A stretch of 64,000 nt of DNA from assembly GCA_965601455.1 (NCBI GenBank), contig OZ271831.1:1054001-1118000 (forward strand). The letters run 5' to 3'. A model generated the notes under the pieces. It saw only the letters and a list, made by a program, of their open reading frames with translations. It was not told the origin of the DNA and did no database searches. The DNA is from JANQEU01 sp965601455. Lineage in GTDB: Bacteria; Bacteroidota; Bacteroidia; Cytophagales; Cyclobacteriaceae. Positions 23,847 through 31,756 of the stretch are shown here, one piece after another (position 1 is the stretch's first letter; each line of letters opens with the position of its first letter). A program made the position numbers and the translations under genes.

Positions 23847-23873
23847 GTCGTGCTGAATTTATTTCAGCATCTC
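23847..23873 (+). repeat. REP-like palindrome, copy 3
   Basis: GTCGTGCTGAATTTATTTCAGCATCTC, split here as palindrome arms TGCTGAA and TTCAGCA with loop TTTAT; it differs from copy 2 at only a few bases. From 23874 to 24056 I see no further gene, only the promoter and leader of the third paralog. Confidence 0.7.
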
Positions 23874-24056
23874 TCGTGATAGTACCTCTTGCAGCTCACA
23901 AAAAGGATTAAATTCCATGTACCAACATATATTCCCAATTATTTAAAGAAATGACCATTTAGACAATACATTCGTAATGATCAAACTACTTTTTTGCCAC
24001 ATACGTTGACTAACCTTCAAGATGAAGTTCTTTAGAGAACACAACAACTAATAAAT

Positions 24057-24641
24057 ATGAGAAACATGATGAAAGCGTTAGTGGTATTGATTGCAATTGC
24101 AGCCACTGCAGATTTACAAGCAGGAGCTGATGCTCCGAAAGTGGAAAAACAAGCCAAGATCAAGCAGATCGACAATAAAAATGTATTCCGACTGGTGGTG
24201 AAAGCACCGGATTATGAACCGGTTCGGGTTACAATAGTTGACGACCAAGACGAATTGGTATATTCTGAGAGACTTTCTGTAGAGAAAGGATTTAAGAGAG
24301 ATTACGATCTGGCTTATTTACCGGAAGGAGACTATTCCGTGATCGTAGAAAGTAAAGACTACACATACGATAGTGAGATAACTGTGAATCACTGGGACGG
24401 CGAGAATTTGATAATTTCTGAGGTAGACGGAAACGTCGCCGTTATAGGATCAAACCAATCTGCCTACGACCTGAAAGTAACAATACAAGATGAGGATGGC
24501 AAAGAGTTATATCAAGAAGAAGTGGCTCCTGGTAGCGACCTGAAGCACCTGTTCAAATTCGATGAGGTAGACTCTGATAACATTCGCATTTTGATTTCTG
24601 ATGATTACAGGGAGATTAAAGGTCGAATGATAGGCTTATAA
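24057..24641 (+). CDS. Secreted 194-residue protein, paralog 3 of 3
   Basis: A 194-residue protein with a signal peptide ending at about ADLQAG. Like paralog 1 it begins MRN, and the leader (TAACCT, then ATGAAGTTCTTTAGA and ACAACTAATAAAT) is clearly related to that of paralog 1, so coding and upstream regions were duplicated together. The body has the same two halves: VRVTIVDDQDELVYSERL with YDLAYLPEGDYSVIV, and LKVTIQDEDGKELYQEEV with the strand IRILISD. The charge is strongly acidic. Function unknown; a secreted or envelope location is likely. Confidence 0.75.
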   Translation: MRNMMKALVVLIAIAATADLQAGADAPKVEKQAKIKQIDNKNVFRLVVKAPDYEPVRVTIVDDQDELVYSERLSVEKGFKRDYDLAYLPEGDYSVIVESKDYTYDSEITVNHWDGENLIISEVDGNVAVIGSNQSAYDLKVTIQDEDGKELYQEEVAPGSDLKHLFKFDEVDSDNIRILISDDYREIKGRMIGL

Positions 24642-24677
24642 GATTTATGACATCCTTTGGGGTGTGAGCGAATTAAA

Positions 24678-24706
24678 ACCTGAAGCTGATCGCTTCGGGT
24701 TTTTTT
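24678..24706 (+). terminator. Intrinsic terminator
   Basis: ACCTGAAGC at 24678-24686 pairs with GCTTCGGGT at 24692-24700 (one T-G pair), followed by TTTTTT. It ends paralog 3. Confidence 0.85.
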
Positions 24707-25112
24707 ATATCTTATCTTCTGGAAGAAGGAGTAAGGGTTTTCAGGAACTTCATTTTTCAGGTTGTGCCGAAAGCCTTTCAGCCTTTCTCTATCTCGGGTG
24801 ATGCCGCACCTCAGGCCATAACGGTGCCACACGTTTCAAAAGCGTGGCAACTAAACTATTCAATTCAAACACCCAATACCGAAACCTTTTCGCCGGCCTA
24901 TGTTGTCCATTTTTGAACAAATCAATCGTTCAATTCCTGTTTTCATAATTTTCTAAGTGTCTGTATATCAATTAGATAAATCCTATGGCACAAGACTTGA
25001 ACTCTTGTTAGTGCCTGGTTAAGCCATAGAATAAATAGTTTTTTTCTTTCACGTAGGGGTAAAGTTGAGTTCGGTTTCCTCAGGTATGTAAACATCAAAA
25101 ACGATTTCAATT
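24707..25112. other. Intergenic region with palindromic elements
   Basis: About 400 bases without a convincing gene. Between 24755 and 24850 there are several short inverted repeats (GCACC with GGTGC, and TGCCAC...CG with CG...GTGGCA) that look like a REP or other dispersed element. A two-part stem is at 24983-25029. The minus-strand frame through 24605-24832 is not protein-like, because it runs through the terminator and repeats. Confidence 0.5.
24983..25029 (+). promoter_or_regulatory. Structured leader candidate of the GFVN-repeat gene
   Basis: CTATGGC at 24983-24989 can pair with GCCATAG at 25023-25029, enclosing ACAAGA at 24990-24995 with TCTTGT at 25003-25008. An alternative stem (GGCAC at 24987-24991 with GTGCC at 25011-25015) competes with the outer one. 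It lies about 85 bases before the start codon. Confidence 0.35.
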
Positions 25113-26357
25113 ATGAGGTTAAGAACTCTACTGCTTTCAGCTTTATTTATTGCTACCATTTCTGTTTTTGCACAACAAACAGATGATCCAAAAGAAACCC
25201 GCTTAGTACAAGTATCCTTTATTCCTAATTTGGGAACACCCAATTACCCGGCCGATCGCTTTGTGAATAATATTTCTCTTAATGTTATTGCCGGCTACCA
25301 GGGTGGAGTAAAAGGTGTAGAACTTGGTGGTTTTGCCAACATTGATAACGGAGATGTTCTGGGTGCCCAGGGCGCTGGTTTTGTCAATGTTGTAAGAGGA
25401 GGTCTGACTGGCGTGCAGGCAGCAGGTTTCGCGAATTATTTAGAGGGACCTTCAAAAGGTGTCCAATATGCCGGCTTTGTCAATTTCCATAAAAGTCACA
25501 TTACCGGCCTTCAAAGTGCTGGATTTGTTAATTACACCAGCTCTGTAACGGGGTTGCAGGGTGCAGGCTTTGTTAACGTGACGCTCGAGGATTCAAAAGG
25601 AGCTCAGGGTGCAGGTTTTGTCAATGCCAACCTCGCCGATTACAAAGGATTTCAAGGCGCGGGATTTGTTAACCTCACCAAAGAGCTTCATGGCGTTCAA
25701 ACCGCTGGATTTGTCAATGTGGCAAGGGATACCAAAGGGGCACAATTCTCAGGTTTTGGAAATGCGGCTCGGGATATGAATGGAGCGCAAGTCTCTGGTT
25801 TCTTGAATTTGGCAAGGAAAGTGAATGGTGTGCAAATTGGTTTTGTCAACGTAGCGGATACCGTGGAAAAAGGCGCAACGATAGGAATTCTGAATATCGT
25901 TCGACACGGTATGCATCGTTGGGAAATCGATCATAACGACATTACGGACATCAACGCATCCTTCCGTGGTGGTACTGAGAGATTTTACAGCATCATAAGC
26001 TCAGGATTTAAAACTGGTGATAATGCTTACTGGAGTACAGGCGTGGGCTTTGGTACGATGAAAACGTTCAAAAACAACCTATATGCCAATATCGAAATGA
26101 GTGCGAACTCCATACACCCGAAGGATGAGCCTTTCGAAAACTTGAATTTGGTAAATAAGATTAATCCTAACATCGGTTATCAGATTACTCCATTCCTATC
26201 GATTAACGGTGGCCCGGTATTAAACCTGTATTATACCAGTGCTGAAGATGGACAAAGCGTATTGGGACCTAATCCAAGGAAACCTTTTTATGACGAAACT
26301 GTCAATGATACAAACCTAAGAATGTGGATGGGTTATCGAGTGGCATTGCGGTTCTAA
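25113..26357 (+). CDS. GFVN-repeat beta-solenoid protein with C-terminal barrel-like domain
   Basis: A 414-residue protein with a signal peptide (LLLSALFIATISVFAQ). From about residue 50 to 265 there are about 13 repeats of roughly 20 residues with core G(A/V)QxAGFVN, predicted to stack as a beta-solenoid. The last 130 residues are strand-rich, with alternating aromatic and glycine residues and a C-terminal phenylalanine (YRVALRF), as in outer-membrane barrels. This resembles the LA_2272-type repeat proteins, whose function is unknown. It is 88 bases upstream of a TonB-dependent receptor in the same direction, so the two probably work together at the outer membrane. Confidence 0.75.
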   Translation: MRLRTLLLSALFIATISVFAQQTDDPKETRLVQVSFIPNLGTPNYPADRFVNNISLNVIAGYQGGVKGVELGGFANIDNGDVLGAQGAGFVNVVRGGLTGVQAAGFANYLEGPSKGVQYAGFVNFHKSHITGLQSAGFVNYTSSVTGLQGAGFVNVTLEDSKGAQGAGFVNANLADYKGFQGAGFVNLTKELHGVQTAGFVNVARDTKGAQFSGFGNAARDMNGAQVSGFLNLARKVNGVQIGFVNVADTVEKGATIGILNIVRHGMHRWEIDHNDITDINASFRGGTERFYSIISSGFKTGDNAYWSTGVGFGTMKTFKNNLYANIEMSANSIHPKDEPFENLNLVNKINPNIGYQITPFLSINGGPVLNLYYTSAEDGQSVLGPNPRKPFYDETVNDTNLRMWMGYRVALRF

Positions 26358-26365
26358 AAAAGTAT

Positions 26366-26399
26366 GAAACCGGATAGGGGTGATTCCCTATTCGGTTTC
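26366..26399 (+). other. Intercistronic hairpin
   Basis: Arms 26366-26379 and 26386-26399 form a 14-base-pair stem with one G-T pair and a GTGATT loop. No T run follows. It lies between the solenoid gene and the TonB receptor gene and could protect or attenuate the mRNA. Confidence 0.65.
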
Positions 26400-26445
26400 C
26401 ATAGAAACAACTAACTAAAAAAATCAAACTCAAACTGACGGAATA

Positions 26446-28788
26446 ATGAGACGAATATTAATCACAGCAACTCTCTTGTTATTGGTCCTGGCCGGTTTTA
26501 GCCAGGAACGACTTACTCAAACTATTCGAGGGACAATAAAAGATCAGGATTCAGAGATGACTCTAATCGGAGCCACGGTTCAGGTTTTGGAATCGAACCC
26601 AATTCTCGGATCTGTAACAGATATTGATGGTAATTTCAGAATAGAAGATGTACCGGTAGGAAGAATTACTCTAAAAGTTTCTTATATGGGTTATGAGGAT
26701 AAGTTCCTGCCCAACTTATTGGTCGATGCGGCAAAGGAATTGGTTTTGGATGTATCCATTCTGGAATCTGTAAGTAGCCTGGAGGCAGTTACCGTAACTG
26801 CAAAAAAGAACAAATCGGAAGTGTTAAACGAAATGGCTTTAGTCAGTGCAAGGTCTTTCTCCGTTGATGAAACCAAGAGGTACGCCGGTTCCTTTAATGA
26901 CCCTGCCCGAATGGTTTCCGCTTTTGCAGGTGTTACTGGAAATGCCGAAGGAAATAACGATATCGTCGTTCGTGGGAATTCACCCAGAGGTATTCTTTGG
27001 AGATTAGAAGGTGTTGAAATCCCTAACCCTAATCACTTTGCCTGGGAAGGATCCACTGGAGGACCCATCAACGCTTTGAATAGCAACATGCTTACCGATT
27101 CCGATTTTTTCTCAGGTGCATTCGCTCCGGAATACGGTAATGCTTTGTCTGGTGTTTTCGATATGAAATTGAAAAAAGGAAACAATGAGCGTCGAGAATA
27201 TACAGGTACTGCCAGTACGTTAGGATTAGACTTTACTGCTGAAGGTCCTTTTAAAAAAGGTTATAGGGGATCCTATATTGTCAATTACCGGTATTCATCA
27301 TTACAGCTGCTAGATGATATGGGCGTAATTGATTTTGGGGGAGTTCCCAAATACCAGGATGTTTCATTCAACGTCAACCTTCCTATAAATGATAAACAAT
27401 ATATATCTGCATTCGGATTGGGTGGTTTATCAAGCATTGCATCCGTTTGGGAAGAGAATGGTGAAGAATTGGCAAGGGGAACCTTTGGATCGGGCCTAGG
27501 TGTGACAGGAATAACTCATAACTATCTGATCAATGCTAATAGCTACTGGAAGAACACGATTTCGGCTCAAGGAACACTTTTAACCAACGAAGACGATTGG
27601 CTCGAGGAGGACGGATCGGGATACTATGACATATATGATGCTCAATTCACCTACAGTAACATTCGATATGCATCGACTTATAACCTTAAACTGAATGCTA
27701 AACACAAACTGGAGTCGGGGGTGATTCTTAGCAGGATGTTCTTCAACCTTGAAGCGGATGCATTGGATTTTGATCTCGATCGAATGATCCGGGAATTGGA
27801 AGACAATGGTAGTGCAAATGTATTCCAGGGCTTTACCAGTTGGAAATATCGAATGACAACGGACCTGACGATGACGGCAGGGATGCATTATCTTCATTTT
27901 GGGTTGAACGATTCCTACAATATTGAGCCAAGAATCGGATTGCAATGGAAAGCAACACAAAAACAAATGTTCACTGCTGGCTTCGGAATTCACAGTAGGA
28001 TTGAAAGCATAAGCACCTATTTAGCTAAGTGGGAACTGGAGGATGGTACAGTTGTAAGTCCAAATCGAGATTTGGAACCATCAAAAGCCGCTCATTTTGT
28101 TATTGGTTATTCTCATAACATCAATCCAAATACTCACTTTAAGGTTGAAGCTTATTATCAACATCTGTATGACGTTCCTGTGGAGGACTCGGATACCAGT
28201 ACATTCGCTTCCCTCAATCTTTCGGATTCTTATGTGAATCGATTTTTGGTTAATGATGGAACCGGAAGAAACTACGGATTGGAGTTTACCCTGGAGCGGT
28301 TTTTACATAATGGTTTTTATTATATGTCAACACTGTCTTTATATGAATCCAGGTATACGGCTAAGGATGGCATTGAGAGAAAGACCGCATTCAATGGGAA
28401 TTATGTATGGAATTTTCTGGCAGGCAAGGAGTTCAAGATTGGAAAACCTGAAAAGAATAGGGTCTTCTTCGCGAATACAAAGGTTGCCTTAATTGGAGGT
28501 AATCCCTATACGCCTATTCTCGCCGAGGAATCAGCCATCGCGGGATACGGTGTAAGGGATGAGGCTAATCCTTTTAATGCCGATGGAGATGATGTGTTCA
28601 TCGCTAATCTTTCATTCGGTTTGAGAAGGAATAAGAACAAGACAACCAGGGAGTTCAAGATTGACTTGCAGAATGTGACCAATAACCAGGCAGTGGTGAA
28701 TGAATACTACGTTCCTCATACCCAACGAATTGGTAAGTCCTATCAGTTACCAATGCTTCCCACCATTTCCTATATGATTAGTTTCTGA
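26446..28788 (+). CDS. TonB-dependent receptor with carboxypeptidase-regulatory-like N-terminus
   Basis: A 780-residue outer-membrane transporter. A signal peptide is followed by a CarboxypepD_reg-like domain (IRGTIKDQDSEMTLIGATVQV to ITLKVSYMGYE, about residues 25-95), then a plug domain (RYAGSFNDPARMVSAFAGV, NDIVVRGNSPRG) and a long beta-barrel ending in TISYMISF, with the expected terminal phenylalanine. There is no SusD-like partner next to it, so it is not a polysaccharide-utilisation pair; the ligand is unknown. The length (about 780) is short for SusC but normal for receptors of metal, peptide or small-molecule ligands. Confidence 0.92.
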   Translation: MRRILITATLLLLVLAGFSQERLTQTIRGTIKDQDSEMTLIGATVQVLESNPILGSVTDIDGNFRIEDVPVGRITLKVSYMGYEDKFLPNLLVDAAKELVLDVSILESVSSLEAVTVTAKKNKSEVLNEMALVSARSFSVDETKRYAGSFNDPARMVSAFAGVTGNAEGNNDIVVRGNSPRGILWRLEGVEIPNPNHFAWEGSTGGPINALNSNMLTDSDFFSGAFAPEYGNALSGVFDMKLKKGNNERREYTGTASTLGLDFTAEGPFKKGYRGSYIVNYRYSSLQLLDDMGVIDFGGVPKYQDVSFNVNLPINDKQYISAFGLGGLSSIASVWEENGEELARGTFGSGLGVTGITHNYLINANSYWKNTISAQGTLLTNEDDWLEEDGSGYYDIYDAQFTYSNIRYASTYNLKLNAKHKLESGVILSRMFFNLEADALDFDLDRMIRELEDNGSANVFQGFTSWKYRMTTDLTMTAGMHYLHFGLNDSYNIEPRIGLQWKATQKQMFTAGFGIHSRIESISTYLAKWELEDGTVVSPNRDLEPSKAAHFVIGYSHNINPNTHFKVEAYYQHLYDVPVEDSDTSTFASLNLSDSYVNRFLVNDGTGRNYGLEFTLERFLHNGFYYMSTLSLYESRYTAKDGIERKTAFNGNYVWNFLAGKEFKIGKPEKNRVFFANTKVALIGGNPYTPILAEESAIAGYGVRDEANPFNADGDDVFIANLSFGLRRNKNKTTREFKIDLQNVTNNQAVVNEYYVPHTQRIGKSYQLPMLPTISYMISF

Positions 28789-28792
28789 TTAA

Positions 28793-28832
28793 ATGATTGT
28801 CATCCGATGAGAACTCATCGGATGACAATCAT
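28793..28832. terminator. Long perfect inverted repeat between convergent genes
   Basis: Arms 28793-28810 and 28815-28832 are 18 base pairs, perfectly complementary, with a GAAC loop. There is no strong T run, but the position between the convergent TonB receptor and protease genes suggests transcription end or mRNA 3' protection for both. Confidence 0.75.
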
Positions 28833-28836
28833 CATA

Positions 28837-31629
28837 TTATCCTTCCTCAGGATACAGAACGATTTTTATCGCCTTTTCCAAATCGATGAAATCTAAAGCC
28901 GCTTTCTGGAGGTCTTCACTGTTCAGCTCTTTAACATACTCTTCGTACTGGTAGAAGTCCTCTAGATTTGCATTGTTGTAATAATAAGCATTCAACTGGG
29001 CAGCCCAGTATGGATTTTTCTTCAGGTTTTCCTCCCTGTCTTTGATTTGTACCTCACGTACCTTAGTGATATCCTCTTCTTTAACTCCGTTTTCCTGAAT
29101 ATTTTTAACTTCCTCAAAAGCGGCAGCAATTAGCCGGTCCACATTTTCCGGTCCACAGGGGAATCGGATAGTGAATTGGAAATTTTCGTAAGGCTTCCTT
29201 GAGGCTCTTCCAGACGCTCCAACACCGTAAACGCCACTTTCATCTTCGCGTAAAATTTCAATTAGTCGGTTGCTAAGCACTTCACCAAGTGCCGCTATTA
29301 GGTATCTATCCTTTTTAGAAAGCTCTTTTTCTCCCACAAAATTTATAGTAACCTGGCTTTTGGGATCTGCTCCTTTCATCACTTTTTCGTCAACTGGACC
29401 TACTGGAGGACGTACACCCACGTCTTTCCACGTTTCTTCTCGATCCATTGTCGGAAGTGATCCTAAATAGGTTTCAAAAAGTGGCTTTGACTCTTCGGTA
29501 TTGATATTACCTACAAAGAAAAAGGTGAAATCCGAGGCATTGGCAAATCGATCCTGGTAAACTTCAAATGCTTTATCCAGATCAATTTTATCCAGGTCTT
29601 CTATCGTTGGGTATCCTCCACCTCGAATATGATCCTGGGACATGATTTTCGCCACTCTATCTGCGTAATAGTATTGAGGGCTTGACATGATATTCTGAAT
29701 CAGCGCTTTATTTCTTGAGATCATCGATTGGAAGGTTTCCGGATCCTTCCTTGGTTGAGTGAAATAGAGATAAATCAATTGAAGCATCGTCTCGAAATCC
29801 TTTGGAGATGATCCACCGTTGAACCCTTCCCTAAGCTCCCCTACATAAGGTGATACCTGAACTGTTTTTCCAACCAATTGTTTTTGCAAATCGATTGCTG
29901 ATAAGTCTTTTAAGCCTCCCTGCGTAACAACAGTAGATGCCATGGATGCAGATGGATATTCTTCGTCGGAATAAAGAGAATGGCCGCCGTTGCTGAAAGC
30001 GTTCATGACGATTTCATCATTTTTAAAGTCTGTTTCTTTTACAATCACTTTTACTCCATTTGACAGCGTTAGCTCCGTGATATCGGTTGTTTCATTTTGG
30101 GTTTCCGACACGATCTTACCAGCCTCAGGCAACTCGGTCATGAGGCCTTCCTCACTAACATTGTCTTCGTAGGGCTCAATGGTTGAAAGATCTAAATCAT
30201 CAATCAGACTCAATAATTCACCTTCCGTAGGTAGGCTGACACCTTCTTTATCAATTCCTGTTACGATCACTACTCGGTTTTTATCAGTGATCCAATCCTT
30301 CGCCAGCTGATTGATTTCTTCAATTTGAATAGTAGGTGTAACTGCCCGGAAGAATTCCAATTCAAACGCTCTTCCGGGAATAGGTTCGTTATCCAGGAAA
30401 TGGCGGATGTATTCCGACGCAAATTCTGCGGACTCCGTCTTTCCCGTTTCCTTTACGGACTGCTCAAGGGAATTGTCAAGAAACTGGATTGCTCTTTGCA
30501 ATTCACCAGCGGTAAATCCATGTTGTTTTACCCGTTCATTTTCAGTTACAAGCGCCGTTAGCCCTTTATCTAGCCCATTTTCCTGCACAACAGCAAACGA
30601 AGAGTAATTGTCAGTCGCTCGAATCAGACTGCCATAGCTCGAGCTTGCAAATATGAAGGGTGGATCTGCCTGTTGAACCAACTCCTGAAGTCTCTGACTC
30701 AACATATAATTATATAAAGAGCGCAGATAGTATTCTCTAAAACCTGTAAATGTTGTATCAACCTTTTTTGGCTGTTTGTAAATGAGTTGTACCGCCACGT
30801 AGGTATTTTCTTTATCCTTGGTGATGGCCACAAGGGTCTCATCATGCCCTGGTACTTCGTTGGACTCCTTGACCTTGCTGGTAGATGGATTTTCAAGAGC
30901 TCCAAATCGATCTTTGATTTCTTGTTCCATTTCATCAAGATCCATATCGCCTACTGCTACAAGGGCCATTAAGTCAGGTCGATACCACTTATTATAAAAG
31001 TCTTTTACTCGTTGATAGGGTACATTTTCGATGATTTCTCGTGTACCTATTGGCAGTCGATCGGCATATCGTGAATTCTGAAAAAGTACCGGTAGCCATT
31101 TGTCGAGCATTCGTTGTTGAGCTCCTCTTCCAAGGCGCCATTCCTCAATAATTACTCCACGTTCTTTATCTATTTCCTCATCTTCAAAAGTCAATCCTCC
31201 TGCCCAATCTTGAAGTACAGTGAGGCCTTTATCAACGATCTCCGGATCCTCATTTGGAAGGGGTAAAATGTAAACGGTCTCTTCAAAACTGGTGTAAGCA
31301 TTTAAATCAGCTCCGAATTCAACACCTATGGATTGGAGAAAATCTACCAGATCATTTTTTTCAAAATTCTCTGAGCCATTGAAGGCCATATGCTCCACGA
31401 AATGAGCGATTCCTTTTTGATCTTCATCCTCCTGCATTGAACCGGCGTTGACAACCAGCCGAAATTCGACCCTTTTTTCGGGATATGCATTCTGTCTTAA
31501 TATGTAAGTAAAGCCATTGTCAAGTTTTCCAATACGAACCTCGGGATTTACGGGAATGATCTGATCATTCTGCCCGAGGACAAGCAATGGAATGGAAATC
31601 AACAATAGAAGTATCAGGCGATTTTTCAT
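28837..31629 (-). CDS. M16-family zinc metallopeptidase, tandem pitrilysin type
   Basis: A 930-residue exported protease with a signal peptide (ILLLLISIPLLVLGQ). The active half carries the inverted zinc motif HFVEH (His76, Glu79, His80). The second half (from about 500) is the inactive paralogous domain, closing with the peptidase M16 C-terminal pattern. Bacteroidota have many such periplasmic enzymes, which degrade peptides; a link to the receptor next door is possible but not shown. It is convergent with the TonB receptor gene. Confidence 0.92.
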   Translation of the reverse strand: MKNRLILLLLISIPLLVLGQNDQIIPVNPEVRIGKLDNGFTYILRQNAYPEKRVEFRLVVNAGSMQEDEDQKGIAHFVEHMAFNGSENFEKNDLVDFLQSIGVEFGADLNAYTSFEETVYILPLPNEDPEIVDKGLTVLQDWAGGLTFEDEEIDKERGVIIEEWRLGRGAQQRMLDKWLPVLFQNSRYADRLPIGTREIIENVPYQRVKDFYNKWYRPDLMALVAVGDMDLDEMEQEIKDRFGALENPSTSKVKESNEVPGHDETLVAITKDKENTYVAVQLIYKQPKKVDTTFTGFREYYLRSLYNYMLSQRLQELVQQADPPFIFASSSYGSLIRATDNYSSFAVVQENGLDKGLTALVTENERVKQHGFTAGELQRAIQFLDNSLEQSVKETGKTESAEFASEYIRHFLDNEPIPGRAFELEFFRAVTPTIQIEEINQLAKDWITDKNRVVIVTGIDKEGVSLPTEGELLSLIDDLDLSTIEPYEDNVSEEGLMTELPEAGKIVSETQNETTDITELTLSNGVKVIVKETDFKNDEIVMNAFSNGGHSLYSDEEYPSASMASTVVTQGGLKDLSAIDLQKQLVGKTVQVSPYVGELREGFNGGSSPKDFETMLQLIYLYFTQPRKDPETFQSMISRNKALIQNIMSSPQYYYADRVAKIMSQDHIRGGGYPTIEDLDKIDLDKAFEVYQDRFANASDFTFFFVGNINTEESKPLFETYLGSLPTMDREETWKDVGVRPPVGPVDEKVMKGADPKSQVTINFVGEKELSKKDRYLIAALGEVLSNRLIEILREDESGVYGVGASGRASRKPYENFQFTIRFPCGPENVDRLIAAAFEEVKNIQENGVKEEDITKVREVQIKDREENLKKNPYWAAQLNAYYYNNANLEDFYQYEEYVKELNSEDLQKAALDFIDLEKAIKIVLYPEEG

Positions 31630-31756
31630 TTTAATGTGTTATTTGGAATGTAAACTAAGAACCAGGACGGGAGTTGACAATTGTTTTTACAGCAGTAGCA
31701 ATTACCGTCCACCATAGGATTATTTTCTTTTTTTTCTTTACTGTTATTTTAGCGAC

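Noticed and set aside
24605..24832. A minus-strand frame beginning MWHRYGLRCGITRD
   Set aside because: It runs over the terminator of the third paralog and the palindrome-rich interval, and looks like a translated repeat rather than a gene.
25300..25900. Possible CRISPR-like regularity in the solenoid gene
   Set aside because: The 60-base periodicity is coding repeats of G(A/V)QxAGFVN in one frame.
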